From the NCBI GenBank assembly GCA_015501585.1, contig JADNRY010000114.1, forward strand, positions 1 to 64,000: a DNA stretch of 64,000 nt. Direction: 5' to 3'. Source of the DNA: Rhodocollybia butyracea (Eukaryota > Basidiomycota > Agaricomycetes > Agaricales > Omphalotaceae). Positions 55,263 to 64,000 of this stretch are shown one piece after another (the stretch's first letter is position 1; each line of letters starts with the position of its first letter). The notes beneath the pieces are model-generated. The model searched no databases. It was given only the letters and a program-made list of their open reading frames with translations, and was not told the origin of the DNA. A program made the position numbers and the translations under genes.

Positions 55263-56049
55263 CCCAGAGGCACAAACCTGATCAATGCAGCTCCCGTTTC
55301 GTACCAGGGTCCAGGAGCTGCGGCCTATTTTTCCGGGCCGTTATCGGCCGGAGTAGTCGCAGATTCCTCGGTAGAAGTGGCGCGCATGCGAGAATCACCT
55401 GACCTCTTCTTATCACAATTCTCCGCTTTATGCTTTCTTCCACAAATCAAGGTGGAGGAGGACCACCACCACCACCGGTATCGGGGTCGTGCGGAGATCC
55501 AGGGGGTCCAGGAGGATCAGGAGGAGCATCCCCATCACCACCATCAGGGTTGTTAGGAGGGTTGTTGGGAGGATTGTTGGGAGGATTATTGTCCGGATTC
55601 TCACCTTCATATGCAAATTCTCCTTCTTCTGTGTCCTCTGGTTGTTCAACAATTGGAGGCCAATTGTCACCCATAGTGGTACAAGATTGGTTCGAGAAGA
55701 GAGCTCCTTGGCGCTGTTTGGCAAAGGAAGTGGAAGGTGCCAAAGCGATCCTTCCATGACGAGGAGTAAGGACTAGTGCAGTACCACTAGCACTGGGAAT
55801 TTCTTTAATGTTGTATTGGTCAACATTGATGTTACCTAGAACTGCCTCAGTAGAGACAGAAGTGTTCGGAACAGCTGTTGCGGGTCTGAAGCCACCTGAG
55901 CCATGTCAGCGAGGATTTCCAGCCGCAGAAACAGAATTGTTGTAAGGCACAAATGACTGAGCATTGGCCATGAAAGGATTAGGAGTCTTGGTTGGTTGGA
56001 TCCGAGTCTCAGAGACTGTCTGAATTCTAGGAAGTTTTCTTGGAGGCAT
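55263..56049 (-). pseudogene. Gypsy-2 Gag, internally deleted
   Basis: The reading starts MPPRKLPRIQTVSETRIQPT. It has an in-frame TGA near 55903 (NPR-stop-HGSGG) and continues through EAVLGNINVDQYNIKEIP, APSTSFAKQRQG and a Pro/Gly/Asp-rich repeat (NNPPNNPPNNPPNNP). It ends with CGRKHKAENCDKKRSG, the distal half of a zinc knuckle. The capsid domain that should separate the two parts is missing. The opposite-strand frames over the Pro-rich repeat are shadows. Confidence 0.8.
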
Positions 56050-56686
56050 TTAAAACGGTTTTGTCAGATACGGCGTTAACGAGTACAAGTTTAAATATAC
56101 TGTAAAGACCGTGCAATCTGATTGGTGTCCGAAAAGTATAGATTGACAAAGTAGGTCTCAGACCAATATCAGAGATCAAAGATGAAGTGGGACGTGCGGT
56201 ATAGCTATTAGCTAGACCCTCATCACACCAAATAGTCCCGAGATAAATTTCAAGAGACAAAGATAGATTTGGCCAATGTACCGGCCAACAAGTAAGAAGG
56301 AAGAAGGATAGACTATGGCGGAACCCAGTCAGACAGAAGGTCTGGTTTATCCAAGTTGATATTTAAACTGAGGACTACTGTACAAGGCTGTACTACTTAT
56401 ATACTAGGAGTCTGGGGCTTCCGGATCAGTAGAAGACAATAGTCGGAAATGTATACGGAAGACCGAAGTAAGTAATACAATCATAAGACAATAATACTCA
56501 ATAGTTCAGGAAGGGAATATAATCAAAAGATAATAAGAACCACTTAGAAAGTAATCCGAAAGGTCCAATAGTGGTACAACATCAGACAAAGATAAGAGAT
56601 AAGATAGGAAGATAACAAAAAGAGATAAGATGACGGAAATAGACGGAATGGAATTGGAATGGTGCTGGGATGATAGTAGAGGTGAT
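56050..56686. other. Leader/flank of Gypsy-2, no gene seen
   Basis: AT-rich sequence upstream of gag. An LTR is expected here, but no matching copy downstream of the integrase could be recognised. Confidence 0.4.
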
Positions 56687-57345
56687 TAGGGTTTTAAAGT
56701 GTGGTGCACAAACTGTTGGATAACCGACAACTGCACTGCACTGAACCGCGGTGAGGGTAAATAAAGGTTGCACCGGTTTGCGGATCTTGGAAATTGAAGA
56801 ATTTGCATAACTGATCAAACCCGGTGGTAACCGGTGATCAACCGGTGCAATTTACATAAGGAAAATAATTTATTAACTGTGTTTTTCAAGCCTGACTTTA
56901 TGTATTGTAAAGTAGATGTGATCTGGTAATCAAATTTTTAATTGTATACAGCTCACAGACGCCCATGTGCCACATTTGATTTGGGCGCCTGTGAGCTGTA
57001 TACAATCAAAATCTTGATGACCGCATCACTTTACTTCATACTAATGTAAGAATACCTTCATACACTGTTCATAAGTAGAGATTATTTTATTAGGCAACAC
57101 TACAGGGTATATGATGTTTTGAAACTGGTATAACCGCCGTTTTCACCGGTTCCGCACCAGTTTGCACCGGGTTATAGCCAAACCGGTTCAAAACCACATA
57201 ACTGCACTGAACCGGCACTGGTGAGGCGGTTCTTATCAGTTCAGTGCAAGGTTTGCTGAAATTTAAAAAAATATACCACCGGTGCAGTTATCGGTTTGCC
57301 CAAAATGGCTGACAAAACTGAACCGCACCGCACTTTAAAACCCTA
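56687..57345. mobile_element. hAT-type miniature element with perfect 8-bp target duplication
   Basis: A 659-bp element with inverted ends TAGGGTTTTAAAGTG and the perfect flanking 8-mers GAGGTGAT (56679-56686 and 57346-57353). The subterminal parts are rich in AACCGG/CCGGTT words. An internal palindrome (TGTATACAGCTCACAG...CTGTGAGCTGTATACA, about 56942-57003) sits in the middle. It has no coding capacity. Confidence 0.9.
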
Positions 57346-57747
57346 GAGGTGATCCGGCGATGATCGGAGAGATGCCGATGTGGCATGATTGTAACAGAGA
57401 CCCACCTTGAATGTGCCTCTCGAAGGATGACTCTCCTCGTTCTCAGTAACGCAGTCTTTTCCGTCGGAGTCAGTATTCATAGAGCTCACATTGACCCGAA
57501 TCGAGTTCGAATTAGGTGGAGAGGAGCCTGGTTGTGCCGAGAAATTTGGAGTCTCTTGGTGGAATTTGGCAAGCGCCACAAGAAAGCGCTTCAAAGCACA
57601 TTCAGTGTGGCCAAAACTGCAGCCATCTGCAATATCATCTGCAATATAGCCCACTGCATGCAACTTTGGTGTATCCAACTTGTACCGGCGTCTGAGAGAG
57701 TCATCAGAAGTGAGAATTCTTGCATTGAGCAGTTCAGTCACCCACAT
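57343..57747 (-). CDS. Unrecognised ORF cut by the hAT-type element
   Basis: A 134-residue frame with mixed composition (RRRYKLDTPKLHAVGYIA, FGHTECALKRFLVALAKFHQ, then an Asn/Ser-rich part). It ends within the target duplication of the hAT-type element, so any original gene would continue on the far side at 56686. No domain was recognised. It may be an exon of a former gene or chance. Confidence 0.3.
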   Translation of the reverse strand: MWVTELLNARILTSDDSLRRRYKLDTPKLHAVGYIADDIADGCSFGHTECALKRFLVALAKFHQETPNFSAQPGSSPPNSNSIRVNVSSMNTDSDGKDCVTENEESHPSRGTFKVGLCYNHATSASLRSSPDHL

Positions 57748-57789
57748 ATTTGGTCTAATTAGTCTACACTTTTGTTACATTGACCTTAC

Positions 57790-58325
57790 TAAAAAGACCC
57801 AAAAACCTAGGCAAAACCCGGGCAGCTAGGTCATGACCTAGGTCAGGTTGGTCTTTTCCTGGGGTTGGTAGGTCATGGCCTGGGGTGAGATAGGATATGG
57901 CCTGGGTGGGGCAGGGCATGGTCTAGGTGAGGGAGGGCATGGTCTAGGTGAGGGAGGGCATGGTCTAGGTGAGAGAGGGTATAGTCTGGGAGGAGGAGGG
58001 CATGGTCTAGGAGGGGGAGATATAGTCTAAGAGGTGTAGGGTGAGAGTGGAGGATGGTGAGATAGAGAATATAAACAAGAATGAAATATCATAGAATAAT
58101 GACTTGAAATTTTTAGAAAGATATTGTGATTTTTTACATATCTGTAGATTATGACAAGATTAAGCCAAGTCACAGTGCCCTGTTCTGGGTGGTCAGGGAA
58201 GCATGGGACTTACCTGACCTAGCTGATTTAGGTCATGACCTGGGTGAACTAGGTCATGACCTACCTAACCAAGGTCATGACCTACCTGACCTAGGTCATG
58301 ACCTAGGCCAATTTGAAAATTACTA
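57790..58325. repeat. CCTAGGTCATGACC fold-back region with tandem units
   Basis: The left flank has AACCTAGGCAAAACCCGGGC and GGTCATGACCTAGGTCAGG, then about eight 20-21-bp tandem units (GGGCATGGTCTAGGTGAGG). The right flank (58200-58310) has units GACCTAGGTCATGACCTACC in inverted sense. The CCTAGGCAAA word links it to the palindrome at 47774-48087. It probably is an older member of the same family, with expanded subterminal repeats. Confidence 0.6.
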
Positions 58326-58347
58326 AATTAGGAAAATTTTCAATTTT

Positions 58348-58880
58348 TGCAGTGGATGAGGTCAAAGCTGTTTTTATTACCAAATAAGGCAATTTTCAAA
58401 CACCTTAACCGGTTTTATGTTTTTTTAATAGAGTTAGATACATTTGGAAATTTTTATAAATTACTATATTAGGCAATTTTATTTCAATAGACTTTTATTT
58501 CTTAATTAGGCAATTTCAAAACTTTTGCAGTGGATGAGGCCAAAGCTGTTTCCATTGCCTAATTGAGAAGTGACAAATTTGCAGTGGATGAGGTCAAAGC
58601 TGTTTTCATTACTTATTTGAGAAATGACAAATCTTTTTCAGTGGATGAGGTCAAAGCTGTTTTCACTACCTAATTAAGAAATGACAAACTGAACACACAA
58701 ACTATGTACACTCTTTCCCTAAGGACAATAGCTTGTGGTAAACATCCAGACCTTTTGTTTATACACAGAATAGGTTGCTCACCTAAAATGAAGCCAATCC
58801 TGTGGTGGGAAGGGGTTGGATTGCAAAATATTTTTTTGGATAACCTTTGGTTGTAGTGGATGAGGCCAAAGCTGTATGCC
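58348..58880. repeat. Five-copy GCAGTGGATGAGGYCAAAGC repeat
   Basis: Copies at about 58349, 58527, 58581, 58638 and 58852 share the ~22-nt core, followed by TGTTTTCATTACC-like sequence. Some copies are preceded by ATTAGGCAATTT. CAG and CTG at the core ends can pair. Function is unknown. Confidence 0.6.
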
Positions 58881-59194
58881 CATAAAAGGAAATCAATGAA
58901 AAGTGTTGAGTCTAAAGATTGCTTGATATAACATGCAGATTGGCATGGATAAGGGTGATCCTTTTCATCCCCTGATACCCTGATATGTTGTCTACCCTTT
59001 CTGAGTCTCAGATATATTTAGATGGCCCCTGGGGTATCAGTCTTTATTGATCTTTGAACTTTCTCATCAAAAACCCTCATTTTTTCGAAATCAGAGGATA
59101 AGTATCAGAGCATCCAGGGCAGGGTGGGCCACAGGCTTCTAGGACACTGTACCCTGGTATAATAGGTACATTTAGATGACTCAGGAGTAGCTTA

Positions 59195-59629
59195 TACTAT
59201 GCTGGGGGAGTGGGTAATAAGTGATATGTGTCTAATTAGGCATAAATTTCGTTTTTTTGCCAGTTAAATCATTAATAGTGGGAGCTGTAGGCAAGAGAAG
59301 ACTGTCTAGCTTGGCATATAGCATGCTAGGAGTACATAGATTGATATCAGAACCTTTTCCTGACAACCCCTTCCCTTATCTTGATGTACCAGTAGTCCTG
59401 GGTTCTTAAGTGTCTGATACTTGTGTCAAACTTATCATCACATCTTGAACCTCAGATAGTTGAAATATTTTGCTATAGAAATGCTATATCAAGTGCTGGT
59501 ACACTATTCCTCGAGTTTCTCTGCAATCCCTTGCCTACAGCTGCCTCTATTAATGATTTGATGGTCAAAAAAGCAAATTTATGCATACATATACAGAGAT
59601 CAATTATTACCCACTCCCCCAGCATAGTA
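59195..59629. mobile_element. Mariner-like miniature element
   Basis: A 435-bp element with ~100-bp inverted repeats starting TACTATGCTGGGGGAGTGGG, flanked by TA on both sides (59193-59194 and 59630-59631), as expected of Tc1/mariner insertions. It lies directly beside the Gypsy RNase H fragment. There is no transposase. Confidence 0.65.
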
Positions 59630-59633
59630 TAGA

Positions 59634-59760
59634 ATCCATAAAGCTCTCTTGTGGGTTGGGAAAATCTCGCTTCTCTATCATTGTAGGTGATTGACCCGAA
59701 TCTAGCATAGTGTCTTTTTCTGGTAATATCATCCTGTTGACCAATATAAGATCTGGCCTC
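59634..59760 (-). pseudogene. Gypsy RNase H fragment
   Basis: KRHYARFGSITYNDREARFS followed by QPTRELYG matches the RNase H of Gypsy-1 (34566-35708) nearly residue for residue. Both ends are cut. It is a relic of a second copy of that family. Confidence 0.85.
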
Positions 59761-59879
59761 TCGCCCATGCCTCAAGAAAGATCAAACCAGGAAGCTGGCC
59801 ACCTCAAATCCATTATACCAACCTGTTCCTATCGCTCATCCTGCAGAAGGAAGATCAACGCCTGCTAACCATAGCCAGG

Positions 59880-60238
59880 GAATAGTGATCTTGCCTTATC
59901 TTACAGGGACAGAGTGCATTGAGAAGTTATATTCCTGTTCCCGCAAGTAATGCAGGAGTCATGCAAGCTCCATATTACAGTACACCTCATGCGACGGTGG
60001 ATAGCCTCCCAGGCCAACCTGAGCTTCTGAATACTGTTCCAGATGCCTCACGACATTAGCAAAAACGTCTCCGTCAATGGCAGCGCTGGGTGCTTGGGGT
60101 GATTCCTAGTTTGGTGACACCTTACATGCAGGCGTGCTACACTCAGAAGCATAATACTCAACCCAACCGAGATCCTCCACGGACTCAACTGGCACTTCAG
60201 GCAACCTCACTTTGGGACCTCTTGGACAGGCCCTAGCG
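59880..60238 (+). pseudogene. KDZ transposase N-terminal fragment
   Basis: After a plausible acceptor (ATCTTACAG near 59907) the frame reads GQSALRSYIPVPASNAGVMQ and, after TVDSLPGQPELLNTVPDASR, reaches a TAG, then QKRLRQWQRWVLGVIPSLVT, ending at DLLDRP-stop. The RQW-x-RW...VIPSL-x-PY pattern is typical of the region just before the Cys cluster of KDZ proteins. The rest of the gene is absent. Confidence 0.55.
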
Positions 60239-60912
60239 TTACAATTTCCTGTCTAAGGGGTCCCAGATTTCCCGGGCATTTCCATGATGGAAATTTCCAG
60301 GGGGTAGGGAAATTTCCAGCTGATAAATTGAAGTGCTTGACAGGTATTATAATTTCGCATTTGGTGAGGTCATGTGACTGGTCGATTGCAGCTTTTGAGC
60401 AGCTGGACAAAAATAGGTTATTTACAAACCTGTCTTGGCAATTTTGGGTTTGATTGCTAGCCCAGAAAAGACTATACATAATAAAGATGTCCATGAGTCC
60501 GGGTTATCCGCAGGTATTCGCAGGACCAGCCACTGAAAGACCATGTTATTCCCAGAGCTGCTTAAAGTTGACTAGCAGCTGTTGAATTCCCTGGGAAGAG
60601 AAGTCCAGGATCCCAGAGATGTGTGAGAGAGGATCATGAGGGAACATGGAAAGGATTTGAGAAAGAAAAGAGTAAGCCAGAGCCATGACAGAGTCATGGC
60701 TTGAGTTGTGCTGTTTTTTGGTCATATTGCTGTAATAGTCCTATTCAGGACAAGGTTGCTCAAAAAAGTGTAAGAGCCCTGACTCTTAATGCCTCAGACC
60801 ATGAGCAAGATCTCGTTCTATTAGAGAAATAGACCAAAACGAGTATGTGGTACGAGGATAAGAGTAGACTAATTATGTAATATCGGCGCTAACGGCAATG
60901 AACGTGCCGTAG
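60239..60912. repeat. Intergenic region with a lone TAGAGATGTCC-type end
   Basis: 60482-60530 (ATAAAGATGTCCATGAGTCC, then GGGTTATCCGCAGG) matches one end of the family at 21513 and 34039; the opposite end is missing. A GGAAATTTCC-rich stretch lies at 60280-60320. No gene was seen. Confidence 0.5.
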
Positions 60913-62345
60913 GTGTTACACATCTGGCTGAAGAACAGGAGTGGAAAAAAGATATTAGGAAATATAACTCCATATGAGGTAAGAAACCAAATTTATCTAA
61001 CATTAGGGAGTGGGGAGCAAAGGTTTGGGTCCACAATGACCATGCTAGCAATTCAAAACTTGATGCGCAGGCACAAATTGGACATTGGATTGGATTTGTT
61101 CTTGAATCCAGTGGTCATAGAATTCATTCGCCTGAGACAAAGACAATATCAGTAGAAAGGAGTATAAAATTTGACAAGGATGCACCAACATTTGTTCCAG
61201 GTGGAGTTAGGCATGAGGAGGAGGATGAACAATTCATGGCAAATCCCGTTGAATTGGAAACATTACAGATTCCAAATCCAGTACCTACACCAACAAAGCC
61301 ATCTGTAGCACCCCCAGCTCCAATTACACCATCTATCCCCAAACGTGTTTTACCAAGAAATAATCATCTTAGAACATTAAAAATATTACAGAAGGTTCTT
61401 GTAGAAGGACAACAACAAGGAAAGTACAAGATCTACTTACTGGAGAAGGACACACAGATAGCCGACCATCAGCACCACTTGTAACCCCAGGCATTCAACT
61501 TCCAACTACAATTCCAGAGAATGAACCTGGTGAACAGGCACAAGACAACCAAATTGAATTTGGGCTGGCAGCAGCAGCAATTGAAGCGAAAGGTCTTGAG
61601 CCCTCCTATGAGGAAGCTAAGACAAGAGTTGACTGGCCCAAATGGAAAGAAGCCAGAGATACAGAATTAAAAACATTGTTAGATGCACGAACTTGGGAAA
61701 TTGTACCAAGCCCTGACAATCAAAATGTTGTTGACTGTAAATGGACTTTGAAGATCAAAATGAAGAATGGTCTTGTTGATAAATATAAGGCTAGTTTAGT
61801 TGCACACAAGTAGAAGGAGTGGATTTCTTTGAGACTTTTGCACCAGTTGCAAAGTTGGCAATGTATTCAGGAAACCAAAGTTGAAATATCCAAGGAATAT
61901 GAGGTTACCTTCCTAGGACCATGAAAGCAACAAGGGACTGGGCCAACAGCACCATCTCACTCTCACAGGAAGCCTTTATTGAATCAGCATTGAAGGAGAT
62001 GAACGTTAACATGGCTGATTGTAAACCATTATCCATGCCTATGGATCCAAATGTGCAAAGTCCAACTGATCCCATTGAAATTGCAGAAATGGCACGTTAA
62101 GCTCTGTGGCTGCAACAATTCCTGGAAGAATTATTTGGTCCCATCAGTGAGCAATTCACACTCTATGGTGACAATCAATCTGCAATTGCACTTGCACATT
62201 CTCAAGCAGGTCAATTCCATGCGCGCACGAAGCATATTGATATCAGATACCATTTCATATGTTACTGCATTGAAAATCATGAACAAGTGTGTATCTGTCC
62301 AGCCTGAGTCACTGAGTGTCTTGTGGATTCTTAAAGTTGAGTAGC
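60913..62345 (+). pseudogene. Copia-2: decayed Ty1/Copia fragment
   Basis: In order: the end of integrase (KKILGNITPYEV, then KKPNLSNIREWGAKVWVHND and SSGHRIHSPETKTISVERSI), a Pro-rich linker, the start of the reverse transcriptase (DWPKWKEARDTELKTLLDAR, DCKWTLKIKMKNG, then DKYKASLVAHK-stop), FETFAPVAKL, and finally RNase H pieces (LYGDNQSAIALAHSQ, RTKHIDIRYHFI). The YVDD core and the middle of the polymerase are deleted, with many frameshifts. It is on the opposite strand from Copia-1 and of a different family. No LTR was identified. Confidence 0.85.
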
Positions 62346-64000
62346 CAAACTAGAAAAATGGTTCCAAGGTGCAGCAGCACTAATTGATTACAGAGTTTAT
62401 GTGTTACTGAAGGTCTTATGCCTGCTGTAATTACCGTGACATTGTTACAATTTACATAGTGTGTATATAAATACAACAGATGCTCATCTACAACTTATGA
62501 CTTGAAGTTGGTCCTTGGAAGTGAGGGTAGGACTTGAGCGTTGAGCAAGTTGACCCTGGGTGGTCACCCTTTTGGGTAATTGATATCAAGCTAACTCGAC
62601 GAGCGGCTCCAACTTGACTTGATGCAATCAAGTCGAGTTATTTTTTATTCATGACTCGACTCGACTTGAACTCGACTCGCGGCAGCACTAGGTATAACCA
62701 ATTACACAATGACACAAGGTGCACAAAATGATATCATATGGTTTGTCTGAAGCAATAATCCCTCAAAGAACAACTAGACAGCTGCTGTCACCTTCTCTGT
62801 GAAGTGGGGGGCTTCCGCTTCATGGTTAATCTAGGCTAGCTTTATACAAGAAAGGTCACCAATCTGTGGGAATAAAACTGTAAAGCGGCGACCTCCAGAT
62901 GTGATGTAGCCATCTATGGGAGTATATTCACATTTAAGCGGTCTGGGGCGCAAGTAACTCTGAGCTTGAGCCAAAATATCCTTGGTTATCAATGAAACTC
63001 TTCCCAGGTTGTGGGTAGCTCTAGTGTCTGTCGGGTCGGACTTGGGACTATTGGAATTGTCCCAAATACTCCTTCTAATGTTTCTAGTCCACTGGACGAG
63101 ACGGAGTGCTATTGTGAGCGGAGATCTCGATTCAATTAATTACAGCATTAAATAGTGCCATAACTCCGATTTTCTTCGGTTCCCCTTAGATTCAAGTGAA
63201 CTCCGCTATTCTTTGAGTGATACCGACGGCGGAACGGTAAAATAGGGTAGTCCCAATGGGATACTCACTAGTTTCAATAAATCCCTGGTCTGTATGCGCC
63301 ATTGAACCTCATCTTTTGCTCTGTCATGCAGATTGCTAATATTGCAGGTAGTTCAAATGAGGGCGCTGTGTTAGGTAGCTTGCACGGTGACGATGGCTTA
63401 GCTGAAGCTATCCTAGTCTAACCAAATCCGAAATACTCTATCTGTGCAATGTCGTTGCATGTAGACACGGGGAAGGCAGGGAATTACTAATGTTTCCGGA
63501 GATTGAGACTTTTATAGTAAATTCGCTTCCGCCGGCGGAATATTGCTGGTGGTCTTGCCGTCAACGGTGGAAATGGCTGCGACGGAGTCGGGTAGACTTC
63601 GTTTCAAGTTATAGGTGTTTTATGGATGCAGGCCCCTCAGGAGTAAGGGGCAGATCTTTGACCCATGGATGGGCATTATGCAGTGAGAGACTTGACAGGT
63701 AAAGGACCATCTAGTAAAGTACTAGGTGGAACCTCCTAATCTGGCCGCCGGTTCAGCTCCATATTTTCCCTTGGGGCGCAACGCCCCAAGTTCGGGTTCG
63801 TGTTTGGTCCGTATCTTTGATCTTTGAACCTCATAAACTTGACAAAACTGCTAATATTGAATGCAACCTATACATTTTTGAACATATACCGGATGTAGTA
63901 ATTCTCCGCACTCTGATTAGTCATTCACACCTAATTTTTCTTACTAATTAATGACCAGTCTCCACCACAGCCATCTCCTGTCGGCCATGGCGGGTGACGT
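62346..64000. other. No recognisable gene; two hairpins
   Basis: A hairpin AACTTGACTTGAT...ATCAAGTCGAGTT occurs near 62610-62640, amid ACTCGACTCGACTT repeats that may be a transposon end. A perfect 9-bp-arm hairpin (CTTGGGGCG-CAA-CGCCCCAAG) is at 63770-63790. An ORF at 63490-63702 shows no motif. Confidence 0.45.

Larger units (their letters stand above)
51340..56049 (-). mobile_element. Gypsy-2: Ty3/Gypsy retrotransposon with nested insertions
   Basis: Order on the minus strand: Gag (56049-55263), protease (55247-54874 and on past the insertion), reverse transcriptase (54424-53600), a foreign block (about 53600-52120) in place of RNase H, then integrase (52106-51340). Nested inside are a CACTG-type element (54422-54873), a long-terminal-repeat miniature element (52322-53054) and the hairpin array (53063-53420). 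LTRs were not identified. All coding parts carry lesions. Confidence 0.9.

Noticed and set aside
55428..55776. Glycine/serine- and valine/leucine-rich ORFs in several frames
   Set aside because: They are alternative readings of the proline-rich repeat of Gypsy-2 Gag.
63490..63702. 70-residue ORF with many Trp/Arg residues
   Set aside because: No homology pattern, no splice context, and its length is common by chance in this composition.

Overview
The window looks like transposon-dense nuclear DNA of an agaricomycete (mushroom-forming) basidiomycete. The evidence is short spliceosomal introns (about 45-60 bp, GTRNGT...YAG), a multi-exon KDZ-family transposase, Ty1/Copia and Ty3/Gypsy elements of types common in these fungi, a Helitron Rep-like protein and many small inverted-repeat elements. 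No rRNA, CRISPR or bacterial-type operon was seen. Almost every recognisable gene belongs to a mobile element, and most are broken.

Layout. 1-845 holds two arrays of hairpin-forming repeats. 846-6670 is a Copia element on the minus strand with both LTRs; its reverse-transcriptase core is deleted. 6.7-12 kb is gene-poor and contains an inverted-repeat pair and a hAT-type miniature element with an 8-bp target duplication. 12.5-15.7 kb encodes a large Helitron Rep-like protein (minus strand) that lacks the helicase half. 16.4-29.2 kb is a mosaic: a 2.56-kb segment present twice and almost identical (16593-19151 and 26522-29081), two hAT-type elements, and a CACTA-like element (22620-25554) that carries exons of a host-like membrane protein. 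31.1-34.3 kb holds another CACTA-like end and more hAT-type elements. 34.4-39.8 kb is a degraded Gypsy element (minus strand).

40.4-50.9 kb is the most gene-like part: four small multi-exon genes of unrecognised or poorly known families (one with an RNase H1 N-terminal/viroplasmin-like domain), then a KDZ transposase gene interrupted by a perfect 155-bp-arm palindrome. These genes may be host genes or cargo of a large KDZ element; no terminal repeats joining them were found.

51.3-56.05 kb is a second Gypsy element (minus strand) with a CACTG-type miniature element in its protease region. A roughly 1.5-kb foreign block containing a second hairpin-repeat array replaces its RNase H region. 56.7-64 kb is a graveyard: a hAT-type element with a perfect target duplication, tandem and dispersed short repeats, a mariner-like miniature element, Gypsy and KDZ fragments and a decayed Copia element on the plus strand.

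The most unusual signal is the hairpin array. At least 14 complete units share one core (CTTG-TT-GAG-CTAT-CTC-CRAG), while the flanking arms differ from unit to unit and stay largely complementary within each unit. This looks like conserved structure rather than simple sequence repetition. It occurs at 53063-53420 and, inverted, at 1-225.
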